DNA from: Rhodobacteraceae bacterium UBA7436
Lineage (GTDB): Bacteria > Pseudomonadota > Alphaproteobacteria > Rhodobacterales > Rhodobacteraceae
DNA length: 27,041 nucleotides
Direction of reading: 5' to 3'
NCBI GenBank assembly: GCA_002478745.1
Contig: DLQI01000048.1
Location: forward strand, 1 to 27,041
Shown: positions 1 through 6,566 of the stretch, piece by piece
Position numbering within the stretch: position 1 is the stretch's first letter
How the letters are laid out: every line of letters starts with the position of its first letter
The notes under the pieces: generated by a model
Seen by the model: only the letters and a program-made list of their open reading frames with translations
Told to the model about the DNA's origin: nothing
Databases searched by the model: none
Position numbers and translations under genes: made by a program

Positions 1-632
1 CCCACTTCACGCGCCCACAAACCACCCGCATTCACGACATGTTCCGCGTGGATCGTGCCCTTGTCTGTTACTACATCCCATGTGCCATCCGCGCGTTGGT
101 TGGTTTCCATAACCATTGTGTGCGTTTCAATCGTTGCGCCCCTCATACGGGCCGCTTTTGCATAGGCATGAGTGGTGCCCGAAGGGTCCAAATGCCCATC
201 AAGGGGGTCATAAAGTCCGCCAATGATGCCCTCAATATTGGTTACTGGGGCGATTTTCTTGATCTCTTCGGGGCCAACAATTTCTGTCTCAAGCCCCATA
301 AAGCGGTGTTTGGCGCGTTCTGCCAACAGCATGTCAAAGCGATCTTGATTGTCTGCCAACGTCACACCACCCACATGGTGCAGACCACAAGACATGCCTG
401 TGATTTCCTCCAACTCTTTGTAAAGATTGATGGTATAACCCTGCAACGCGGCCATATTGGTGTCACCGTTCAGCGTATGAAACCCACCCGCCGCATGCCA
501 TGTGGACCCAGACGTCAACTCAGAGCGTTCCAACAGCATCACATCCGACCATCCCAATTTCGTCAGGTGGTACAAAACAGACGCGCCAACCACGCCGCCT
601 CCAATCACTGCAACACGTGTTGTGGTCTTCAT
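1..632 (-). CDS. FAD-dependent dehydrogenase, dimethylglycine/sarcosine dehydrogenase family (N-terminal part, cut by window edge)
   Basis: Reading leftward from the ATG at 632, about 210 codons are open to the window edge. The protein begins MKTTTRVAVIGGGVVGASV, a Rossmann FAD-binding motif near residues 11-16, and continues with LLERSELTSGSTWHAAGGFH. The His of STWHAA matches the position that carries covalent flavin in mammalian dimethylglycine and sarcosine dehydrogenases. A later DPSGTTHAYAKAAR and VVNAGGLWAREVG are typical of the DAO domain in this family. The missing C-terminus would normally hold a GcvT-like tetrahydrofolate-binding domain; that part is inference. An AAGGAG ribosome site (CTCCTT at 641-646) lies 8 nt before the start. 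It is clearly paralogous to the divergent gene starting at 791 but differs after STWHAA (GGFHTLNGDTNM against ANIHGLHDSTNI), so the substrate is probably a different N-methylated amine. The exact substrate cannot be read from the sequence. Confidence 0.88.
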   Translation of the reverse strand, partial: MKTTTRVAVIGGGVVGASVLYHLTKLGWSDVMLLERSELTSGSTWHAAGGFHTLNGDTNMAALQGYTINLYKELEEITGMSCGLHHVGGVTLADNQDRFDMLLAERAKHRFMGLETEIVGPEEIKKIAPVTNIEGIIGGLYDPLDGHLDPSGTTHAYAKAARMRGATIETHTMVMETNQRADGTWDVVTDKGTIHAEHVVNAGGLWAREV

Positions 633-700
633 GGGGCGCACTCCTTAGCTAGATATTACCTTCAGATTGGATTTCGCTGTCCTGTCTGGCTGGTCGAATA

Positions 701-717
701 GCGACAAATATTGTCGC
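701..717. promoter_or_regulatory. Palindrome midway between divergent dehydrogenase genes, candidate operator
   Basis: The sequence reads GCGACAA-ATA-TTGTCGC, two perfect 7-bp arms with a 3-bp centre. Its centre (709) lies within about 2 bp of the middle of the 633-790 intergenic gap, so it could control both divergent genes. Dyads of this size are common operators of dimeric regulators. No regulator gene is adjacent in the window, so the binding protein is unknown. Confidence 0.5.
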
Positions 718-790
718 CTTGGTGCAATCAAACGATATTCAAGCTGCGAAGATCAAGGGTAACGAAACCTTATTTCAGGGCGGTGTCCAA

Positions 791-3226
791 ATGCGTACCC
801 ATGCACAAGCAGTCGTTATCGGTGGCGGAGTAATCGGATGTTCGATCCTGTATCACCTTACCAAACTGGGCTGGAAGGACGTGGTCCTGATTGAGCGGGA
901 TGAACTTACCTCGGGCTCTACGTGGCACGCGGCCGCCAATATCCACGGGCTGCACGACAGCACCAACATCAGTCGTATTCAGCACTATACGATGGGGCTG
1001 TATAAGGAGCTTGAGCAGGAAACAGGCCAAGGCTGTGGCGTGTTTCAACCGGGGTCTTTGTACCTTGCCCAAACGATTGAGCGTGAACACCAGCTGCGTC
1101 TGCAAGCAGCCAAAGCGAAACTGTATGGGATGAACTTTCACGAGGTTGATCGCAACGAGGCAGAGCGCCTGCACCCGTTGGTCGATTTTGACGGCATCCG
1201 TTGCATCATGTGGGAACCGGATGGCGGTAATGTCGATCCTTCAGGTGTGACACAGGCCTACGCGACAGGTGCGCGTCAAAACGGAGCTGAAATCATGCGG
1301 TTCAATCCTGTGCTGGGAACAGAGCAACAGCGAGATGGCACATGGATTGTGCGCACGGAAAAAGGCGATATCTCAACACCTTGGGTGATCAATGCCGCAG
1401 GGCTGTGGGGGCGCGAAGTGGCGGCCCTTGCGGGTATTGACCTGCCCTTGCAGCCCACAGAACACCAGTATTTCGTAACTGAAACCATCCCTGAGATTGC
1501 GGCGATGGACAAACGGCTGCCATCCGTGGCGGACCGCGACGGCGAATATTACCTGCGCCAAGAAGGTCAGGGGCTATTGATTGGTGCCTATGAGAAGAAC
1601 ATGAAGTTCTGGGCCGAAGACGGCACGCCGTTGGATTTCGCCCATGACCTGTTTGACGATGATCTGGAACGGATCGAAGAAAACATGCTGCGTGCGATTG
1701 ATCGTGTCCCAGTGGTTGGAACCGCAGGGGTCAAACGGGTCATCAATGGCCCGATGATTTGGTCGCCCGACAGCAATGTCCTGCTTGGCCCTGTGCCAGA
1801 GAAAAAGGGCTATTTCTGCTGTAACGGCATCATTCCAGGCTTTAGCCAATCAGGCGGCATGGGCCTGATGGTGGCGCAATGGATCATTGAGGGCGAAATG
1901 CAATACGATATGTTCCCATGGGACATGGCGCGTTTCGGCAGTTGGGCGACGGACGGTGCAAAGGGCAAGGCCTTCACCAAAGAACGGGTGCGCGACCAAT
2001 ATGCCAACCGTTTCAAAATACACTTTCCGAACGAGGAACGCAGTGCAGGGCGCGCCGTGCGCACACGCCCCGTGTATCAGCGCCAAAAAGACATGGGCGC
2101 CGTTATGGGCCTGAACTTTGGCTGGGAACACCCGCTGTGGTTCGCAGATGCACCTGACACCAAAGACACCGATGGGTTCACCCGCCAAAACTGGTGGGAG
2201 CCTGTGGGCGAGGAATGTAAGATGCTACGCGCCAACGCGGGCATCATCGACATCTCGAATTTCGCCAAATACCGCTGCAAAGGGGCAGGGGCGGCGGATT
2301 GGCTGAACAGAGTCTTTGCCAACAACATGCCCAAATCCATCGGGCGGTCCTGCCTTACGCCGTTGATCGGAAAACGCGGCGGCATCGCGGGTGATTTCAC
2401 CGTGACACGATTGGCTGAGGACGAGTTTTGGATCATCGGATCAGGCATGGCCGAACGCTATCACAGACGCTTCTTCAACGAGGTGGCATTGCCGACGGGA
2501 ACCACGTTCACCTCTGAAACCGAAGCGATGTGCGGGTTCAATGTGGCGGGCCCCCAAAGCCGCGCCATGCTGCAAAGCATGACCAACACGTCCTTTGCGA
2601 CAGATGATTTCCCCTTCATGCGCTCGAAATGGATCGAACTGGCGGGGGTCAAAGTGCTGGCGCTGCGGGTTTCCTTTACCGGTGATCTGGGTTGGGAATT
2701 GCACTGCGCAACCGCAGATCAAGATCGCCTTTACGCCGCCTTGTTAGAGACAGGCAAAGCGTTCGGCGCAGGCCCTGTTGGCAGCCGCGCCTTGATGAGT
2801 TTACGGATCGAAAAAGGGTACGGGTCATGGAGCCGCGAATACTCGCCCGAATACTGGCCCCAAGAGGTGGGCTTGGATCGCCTGTGCAAAATGGACAAGG
2901 ATTTCCTGAACAAAGCAGCGTTGGCTGAGACAATGGGCAACCCCGCGCGCGAACACATGGTGATCCTATCGCTGGACGCTGCCCAAACCGATGCGTCAAA
3001 CGCCGACGCAACAGGGGGCGAACCGATCTTTAAAGACGGCAAAGGCATCGGGCGTGTGACATCAGGGGCCTATAGCTACAGCGTCGGACAATCCCTCGCG
3101 CTTGGGTTCGTATCAGGCGCGGTTGCTGGGGACGAGGTCGAGGTGATGGTTTTGGGCGTGGCGCACAAAGCTGTGATATTGGCAGAGCCACTGTTTGACG
3201 CGAGCGGGGAGATTTTGCGAGGGTGA
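791..3226 (+). CDS. FAD oxidoreductase-GcvT fusion, dimethylglycine/sarcosine dehydrogenase family
   Basis: An 811-aa two-part enzyme that by family oxidatively demethylates an N-methylated amine and passes the one-carbon unit to tetrahydrofolate. The N-terminal half is a DAO-type flavin domain: GGGVIG at residues 11-16, acidic E35 ending the ADP-binding fold, and STWHAA at 43-48, whose H46 matches the covalent-flavin His of mammalian DMGDH. A linker domain follows (about 370-430). The C-terminal half is a GcvT-like aminomethyltransferase domain (from about 440; NAGIIDISNFAKYRCKG, SFTGDLGWELH, LRIEKGYGSW). Length fits the family. An in-frame TTG at 719 would add 24 residues unlike the family and place the start against the operator palindrome. 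The ATG at 791 fits the paralogue's N-terminus and has an AGGG about 10 nt upstream, so I chose it. The substrate (dimethylglycine, sarcosine or another methylated amine) is not determined. Confidence 0.9.
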   Translation: MRTHAQAVVIGGGVIGCSILYHLTKLGWKDVVLIERDELTSGSTWHAAANIHGLHDSTNISRIQHYTMGLYKELEQETGQGCGVFQPGSLYLAQTIEREHQLRLQAAKAKLYGMNFHEVDRNEAERLHPLVDFDGIRCIMWEPDGGNVDPSGVTQAYATGARQNGAEIMRFNPVLGTEQQRDGTWIVRTEKGDISTPWVINAAGLWGREVAALAGIDLPLQPTEHQYFVTETIPEIAAMDKRLPSVADRDGEYYLRQEGQGLLIGAYEKNMKFWAEDGTPLDFAHDLFDDDLERIEENMLRAIDRVPVVGTAGVKRVINGPMIWSPDSNVLLGPVPEKKGYFCCNGIIPGFSQSGGMGLMVAQWIIEGEMQYDMFPWDMARFGSWATDGAKGKAFTKERVRDQYANRFKIHFPNEERSAGRAVRTRPVYQRQKDMGAVMGLNFGWEHPLWFADAPDTKDTDGFTRQNWWEPVGEECKMLRANAGIIDISNFAKYRCKGAGAADWLNRVFANNMPKSIGRSCLTPLIGKRGGIAGDFTVTRLAEDEFWIIGSGMAERYHRRFFNEVALPTGTTFTSETEAMCGFNVAGPQSRAMLQSMTNTSFATDDFPFMRSKWIELAGVKVLALRVSFTGDLGWELHCATADQDRLYAALLETGKAFGAGPVGSRALMSLRIEKGYGSWSREYSPEYWPQEVGLDRLCKMDKDFLNKAALAETMGNPAREHMVILSLDAAQTDASNADATGGEPIFKDGKGIGRVTSGAYSYSVGQSLALGFVSGAVAGDEVEVMVLGVAHKAVILAEPLFDASGEILRG

Positions 3227-3241
3227 GGGTTGGATGTCCAC

Positions 3242-3289
3242 AATGCGGACTTTACCGACCTTCGCCGCAGCTGCGCCAACGTCTGCTTT
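3242..3289. repeat. Imperfect inverted repeat with internal 10-bp palindrome, possible dispersed intergenic element
   Basis: AATGCGGAC (3242-3250) pairs imperfectly with GTCTGCTTT (3281-3289), 7 of 9 bases. Between them lies the perfect palindrome CGCAGCTGCG (3266-3275). It sits 15 bp after the dehydrogenase stop and just before the convergent orphan gene. There is no T-tract, so it is not a standard terminator. Its texture resembles short dispersed intergenic repeats known from Roseobacter-group genomes, but I cannot confirm copies elsewhere. Confidence 0.35.
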
Positions 3290-3300
3290 CCTGATTGCAA

Positions 3301-3750
3301 TTAATGAATTGCGATCTGCCAGCTTCGTTGTTTGAACGAGTAAGACAGCAAGTTTTTTTCAGGATCGCTTTCCTCAGTGATTGCAACGTCGCGTTCCAAT
3401 GCCAAGCTAAGCTTACTGCAGAAATCCAAGACCTTATCGAGAGATGCTTGAGACCCTATCTCGCGTGGATCAAGGTCCAGCTCTATCTCCTCGGAGGTAT
3501 GGAAGTGGGCGTTTGCTACAGGTCCGCCGAGATCAACCTTCATGCAGTGCGCGTATTCTTTGCTAACCAGCAACTTGGTAGCGGAAGTTGGAAGTAAGGC
3601 GTCTTCTCCGTCGCTCTGGTAGGAAACGTCGCCAAGTTTGAACGATAGGCTGATCAACTTGTCCCAATCTGAGACCGATGTCTCACGGACGAGGATGTCA
3701 CGAAGTGAACCATCAACTTCAAAGATCTGAGAGACATCGTGCCATAGCAT
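3301..3750 (-). CDS. Orphan 149-aa soluble protein of unknown function
   Basis: I do not recognise a named family. The protein starts MLWHDVSQIFEVDGSLRDI and is acidic and soluble, with no signal peptide or membrane segment. It contains DWDKLISLSF, a central beta-rich part, and EEIELDLDPREIGSQ near residues 88-102. The start is supported by AAGGTGA about 4 nt before the ATG. The pattern (W-x-D, a short DGSLRDI strand, single-domain size, orphan position) is loosely like small single-domain immunity-type or orphan proteins, but this is only an impression. No toxin gene is visible next to it. It faces the converging dehydrogenase and lies in the most patchy part of the window, so acquisition by transfer is plausible. 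Confidence 0.65.
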   Translation of the reverse strand: MLWHDVSQIFEVDGSLRDILVRETSVSDWDKLISLSFKLGDVSYQSDGEDALLPTSATKLLVSKEYAHCMKVDLGGPVANAHFHTSEEIELDLDPREIGSQASLDKVLDFCSKLSLALERDVAITEESDPEKNLLSYSFKQRSWQIAIH

Positions 3751-3936
3751 GGGATCACCTTAATTTATTTTTCGGAAGTCTTACACCCAAACAGCCAACA
3801 TTCACAAACCCCGCAGCATTCGGTAATTCGGGCTCTAAGCGGCCATTACCTCACTTCATACCCCTTCCTAAAACTCCACGGTTACAATCCTGCCAAAAAC
3901 CCTCTATGACCCCTGCAACTCGTGAAGGGACATGAA
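3751..3936. other. Intergenic segment between the orphan gene and the 49-aa basic protein
   Basis: I see no convincing gene. It must hold the leftward promoter of the orphan gene and the rightward promoter of the small basic protein, but no clear -35/-10 pair stands out. The part around 3820-3855 (cggtaattcgggctctaag...) has the look of non-coding debris or a dispersed repeat, which needs a genome-wide comparison. Confidence 0.3.
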
Positions 3937-4086
3937 ATGCCTAAATCCAAAAAACCACGCGTCAAACGCGCTGATGCAAATCCTGTGAAAAAGCCTGCGG
4001 CTTATCAGGGGCTGCACAATGTTGCGCGCCAAGAGGGCTCGCACCCGAACAAGGCCGGCAAAAAAGCCGTCAACAAGGGCGCTTAA
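3937..4086 (+). CDS. Small, very basic 49-aa protein
   Basis: Translation begins MPKSKKPRVKRADANPVKKP and ends KAGKKAVNKGA. It has about a dozen Lys/Arg residues and few acidic ones, with no membrane segment. An AAGGGA ribosome site (3925-3930) lies 6 nt before the chosen ATG. The ATG at 3932 is in another frame and ends early, so it was not used. Size and charge suggest a protein that binds nucleic acid or the ribosome, but that is inference from composition only; I recognise no family. It appears to be a single-gene unit followed by a GC-rich hairpin at 4103-4120. Confidence 0.6.
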   Translation: MPKSKKPRVKRADANPVKKPAAYQGLHNVARQEGSHPNKAGKKAVNKGA

Positions 4087-4102
4087 TCTGGCGTGACCGT
4101 AG

Positions 4103-4120
4103 GGCGGGGTTTACCCCGCC
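4103..4120. terminator. GC-rich hairpin after the small basic protein gene
   Basis: GGCGGGG and CCCCGCC form a perfect 7-bp stem with a TTTA loop, 17 nt after the stop codon. It lacks a following T-tract, so it may be a weak or factor-assisted terminator or a dispersed palindromic repeat. Confidence 0.4.
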
Positions 4121-4172
4121 ACCGCGTCCCAGATGTCCAAACCTTACCCAACAGTTAATGGCCCTGCGCAAA

Positions 4173-4363
4173 GGTTAACGCGCAAGTATTCGTTACCAAG
4201 GGGTTAAAGCCGCAAAAGCGCAAAACTGTACAATTCACTGCCCAATCTGCACAGTTGCACCGTATTCCTATAAAATTCCGCGTTTTGAGCGCCCCAAACT
4301 GTACAGATGTGGGGCCGTACTGTGCAATTGTGCGTGCAAACGCCACCGAACGGGGCGTTAACC
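4173..4363. repeat. Gene-free segment bounded by GGTTAACGC/GCGTTAACC and holding four NACTGTRCA motifs
   Basis: The stretch 4121-4369 has no supported gene. GGTTAACGC (4173-4181) and its exact reverse complement GCGTTAACC (4355-4363) flank it; the GTTAAC core is itself palindromic, so part of this match is trivial. Inside are AACTGTACA (4224-4232), AACTGTGCA on the minus strand (4248-4256), AACTGTACA (4297-4305) and TACTGTGCA (4318-4326). The last two are 21 bp apart, two helical turns. The segment lies between the 3' ends of two convergent genes, so the sites do not sit at an obvious promoter. They may mark a protein-binding array, a small-RNA promoter or the remains of a mobile repeat. Confidence 0.4.
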
Positions 4364-4369
4364 GTCAGC

Positions 4370-5677
4370 CTATAGGGGGCGGATTTTCAGCTCTGTGATC
4401 CGATTGCCTTCGCGTTCTATCACCTCAAAACGGAAGCCGTGGAACGAGAACACCTGACCCACAGTTGGGATCATTTGCGCCTCGTGAATGACCAATCCCG
4501 CGATGGTGTTTGCCTCTTCATCCGGCAGGTTCCAATCGTTGGCGCGGTTCAGGTCGCGGATGGTTGTGGCACCGTCCACCATGAATTCACCATCACCCGT
4601 GGCTGTTACCTGATGCTCTGTCTCTGCATCAAATTCGTCCGTGATTTCACCAACGATTTCTTCCAAGATGTCTTCCAAAGTGATCAACCCTTGAAGGCTG
4701 CCATATTCATCAACCACCAGCGCAAAATGCGAACGATTGCGCAAGAACTGGCGCATTTGATCGTCAAGTGTTGTCGTCTCAGGCACAAAGTACGGAGGCA
4801 CAGCCACTTCGGAAACATCGAATGTTTTCAATGCACTGTCTTCATCTTTTGTGTCGCCAATTGCCTTGTAGATCGCACGCAAAAGGTCTTTGGAGTGGAT
4901 CACACCGATAATGTTTTCTGGATCATCTTGATAGACTGGCAGGCGCGTATGTGGGGATGTGATGCATTGCTGAAGGATGACATCAGGTGCATCCCCAAGG
5001 TTCACCATTTCAATGTCAGAACGGTGCAACATGATCTCTTCAACCACGCGTTCGCCCAAATCCAAAGCTCCCAAAATCCGGTCGCGATCTTCCTTTTCCA
5101 CGACGCCTTCAGAGTGACCAAGTTGCAGGGCTCCCGCGATCTCTTCACGTACAGCCAGAAGGTGGCTGTCGGGGTCCACACGCACACCAAACACGCGCAA
5201 AACACCACGCACAAGGAAACGAACGGCGGCGACGATTGGCGAGAAAACTTTAATTATCAATGCAATAGGGCCAGAAACCTTAGCAGACATGGTTTCCGCA
5301 TGGATGATCGCATAGGTCTTTGGCAGCACCTCTGCAAAGATCAAAACCAGCAATGTCATCACACCTGTCGCGATCAAAACGCCGCTTTCCCCGAAAGCGC
5401 GCAGGAAGATGCCAGTGGCCAAAGACGTCGCAAGGATATTCACAAGGTTGTTGCCCAACAAGACAGAGCCGATCAGGCGCTCATTGTCTTCAGTGATGCG
5501 CAGGGCACGCTGTGCACCGACGGACCCTTTATCGGCCTGAGCGCGCAACTTTCCGCGAGACGCGGCTGTTAGGGCCGTCTCTGAACCTGAGAAAAATCCA
5601 GATAAAACAAGGAGTAACAAGATCACGCCGCAGGTGATCCAGAACGCGCTGTCTAGGGATGCCAATGTTTCCGTCAT
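4370..5677 (-). CDS. CorC/TlyC (HlyC)-type DUF21 membrane protein with CBS domains
   Basis: A 435-aa inner-membrane protein of the CNNM/CorC family, which is linked to Mg2+/Co2+ efflux; the older name 'hemolysin' is historical. The N-terminal DUF21 domain (about residues 10-200) has four hydrophobic segments and the family signature GFFSGSETALTAASRGKL near residue 27. A CBS pair follows at about 215-330. A C-terminal CorC_HlyC domain (about 345-432) is preceded by VDEYGSLQGLITLEDILEEI. Length is normal. The start at 5677 gives the expected short cytoplasmic lead before the first helix; an AGGA about 13 nt upstream is a rather distant ribosome site. It is divergent from the metallophosphatase-like gene, with an 82-bp shared promoter gap. 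The transported ion is not known. Confidence 0.92.
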   Translation of the reverse strand: MTETLASLDSAFWITCGVILLLLVLSGFFSGSETALTAASRGKLRAQADKGSVGAQRALRITEDNERLIGSVLLGNNLVNILATSLATGIFLRAFGESGVLIATGVMTLLVLIFAEVLPKTYAIIHAETMSAKVSGPIALIIKVFSPIVAAVRFLVRGVLRVFGVRVDPDSHLLAVREEIAGALQLGHSEGVVEKEDRDRILGALDLGERVVEEIMLHRSDIEMVNLGDAPDVILQQCITSPHTRLPVYQDDPENIIGVIHSKDLLRAIYKAIGDTKDEDSALKTFDVSEVAVPPYFVPETTTLDDQMRQFLRNRSHFALVVDEYGSLQGLITLEDILEEIVGEITDEFDAETEHQVTATGDGEFMVDGATTIRDLNRANDWNLPDEEANTIAGLVIHEAQMIPTVGQVFSFHGFRFEVIEREGNRITELKIRPL

Positions 5678-5697
5678 TTGTGAGTATATCCTTTAGC

Positions 5698-5703
5698 TAT
5701 AAT
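5698..5703 (+). promoter_or_regulatory. Consensus -10 box for the metallophosphatase-like gene
   Basis: TATAAT matches the sigma-70 -10 consensus exactly and lies 57 nt before the ATG at 5760. No good -35 is present at 16-18 bp spacing (CATTTG at 5675-5680). The overlapping reverse-strand TATTAT could serve the divergent DUF21 gene. Confidence 0.35.
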
Positions 5704-5759
5704 AGGTTATGGGGTGGCCGCTCAGTTCATTCAAGGCCAACCGAAGCAGAGGGCATAAA

Positions 5760-6566
5760 ATGCGACATGAACACATCGGAATTTTGGATGGTCCTATCCT
5801 TGCCTTTGGTGGCCCGTATTCAAATGCACAGGCGACTAAGGCATTGTTTACACGGGCGAAACAACTTGGGGTCGCACGTGAAAACGTGATCTGTACAGGC
5901 GATGTTGTTGCTTATTGTGGTGCACCTTTGGCAACCGTTGAAATGGTACGGGACTCTGGCTGTGCTGTTGTCGCTGGCAATTGCGAAATCCAACTGGCTG
6001 CTGGCGCGATGGACTGCGGCTGTGGGTTTGAGGACGGCACTGCGTGCGATCTGTTGTCCGCGGGTTGGTTTGCCTACGCCAGCAAACATGTCCCGAATTC
6101 TGATTGCGAGTGGATGGGCCAATGTCCTGATATCATTAGCTTTGATCACTGCGGGGCGTGGTACGCGGTAATCCACGGTGGTTTCACGGATGTGGCGCGG
6201 TTCATCTGGTCCACCTCTGATGACGCAGTGTTTGGCGAGGAATGGGCGGCTGTTGAAGCCGCGATTGGTCCCGTCGATCACATCATTTCAGGCCACAGCG
6301 GAATCCCATTTGTACGCGAAACAACCAATGGGCGTTGGATCAACGCAGGCGTGATCGGGATGCCGCCACATGATCAACGACAATCCACACGCTATGCGAT
6401 GATCGAAGACGGTGCGGTTTCGATTTGCGAACTTGAGTATGATGTTGAGGGTGCCGTCGCAGATATGCAGCAGGCAGGATTGATCCAAGGCTATGATAAG
6501 TCCTTGGTTTCAGGTGTTTGGCCGTCCGAGGACGTGTTGCCTCAGGACTTGCGTTTGTCGTTTTGA
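5760..6566 (+). CDS. Metallophosphatase-fold protein with altered metal-binding motifs
   Basis: A 268-aa cytoplasmic protein related to the YfcE-like calcineurin phosphoesterase fold. GDVVAYCG (47-54), HGG (139-141) and GHSGIP (178-183) mark the usual motif positions. Three motifs deviate. The N-terminal DxHGN is replaced by FGGPYSN (16-22), the GNHE motif reads GNCE (73-76), and the usual GHxH reads GHSG. A cysteine cluster C-G-C-x(7)-C (86-96) is unusual for the fold. I believe similar sequences occur across Rhodobacterales, so this may be a conserved subfamily; substrate and activity are unknown. The start at 5760 has AGAGGG about 6 nt upstream; a longer in-frame start at 5709 would add 17 unconserved residues. 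The 3' end overlaps xerD by 25 bp in the convergent direction. Confidence 0.8.
   Translation: MRHEHIGILDGPILAFGGPYSNAQATKALFTRAKQLGVARENVICTGDVVAYCGAPLATVEMVRDSGCAVVAGNCEIQLAAGAMDCGCGFEDGTACDLLSAGWFAYASKHVPNSDCEWMGQCPDIISFDHCGAWYAVIHGGFTDVARFIWSTSDDAVFGEEWAAVEAAIGPVDHIISGHSGIPFVRETTNGRWINAGVIGMPPHDQRQSTRYAMIEDGAVSICELEYDVEGAVADMQQAGLIQGYDKSLVSGVWPSEDVLPQDLRLSF

Noticed and set aside
39..701. Plus-strand 220-codon open frame
   Set aside because: It is antisense to the left dehydrogenase, whose minus-strand frame gives a clear FAD-binding protein; the plus-strand product resembles nothing.
719..790. Longer N-terminus of the second dehydrogenase from a TTG at 719
   Set aside because: The 24 added residues do not match the paralogue or the family, and they would start within the operator region.
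4155..4346. Minus-strand 63-codon open frame in the NACTGTRCA segment
   Set aside because: No ribosome site, and its residues follow the repeated motif and GTTAAC sites, so it is probably non-coding.
4173..4363. CtrA-type site (TTAA-N7-TTAA) or lux-type box (CTG-N10-CAG)
   Set aside because: The TTAA pairs are not spaced by 7, and the only CTG/CAG pair is 11 bp apart, so neither consensus fits.
3301..4369. Toxin-antitoxin or defence module in the accessory stretch
   Set aside because: Only one orphan and one tiny basic protein are present on opposite strands and not in an operon; no toxin, nuclease or ATPase motif is seen.
4439..5572. Plus-strand 377-codon open frame
   Set aside because: It is antisense to the CorC/TlyC-type gene, which has intact domain signatures. 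The antisense product is rich in His, Gln and Cys with no family likeness.
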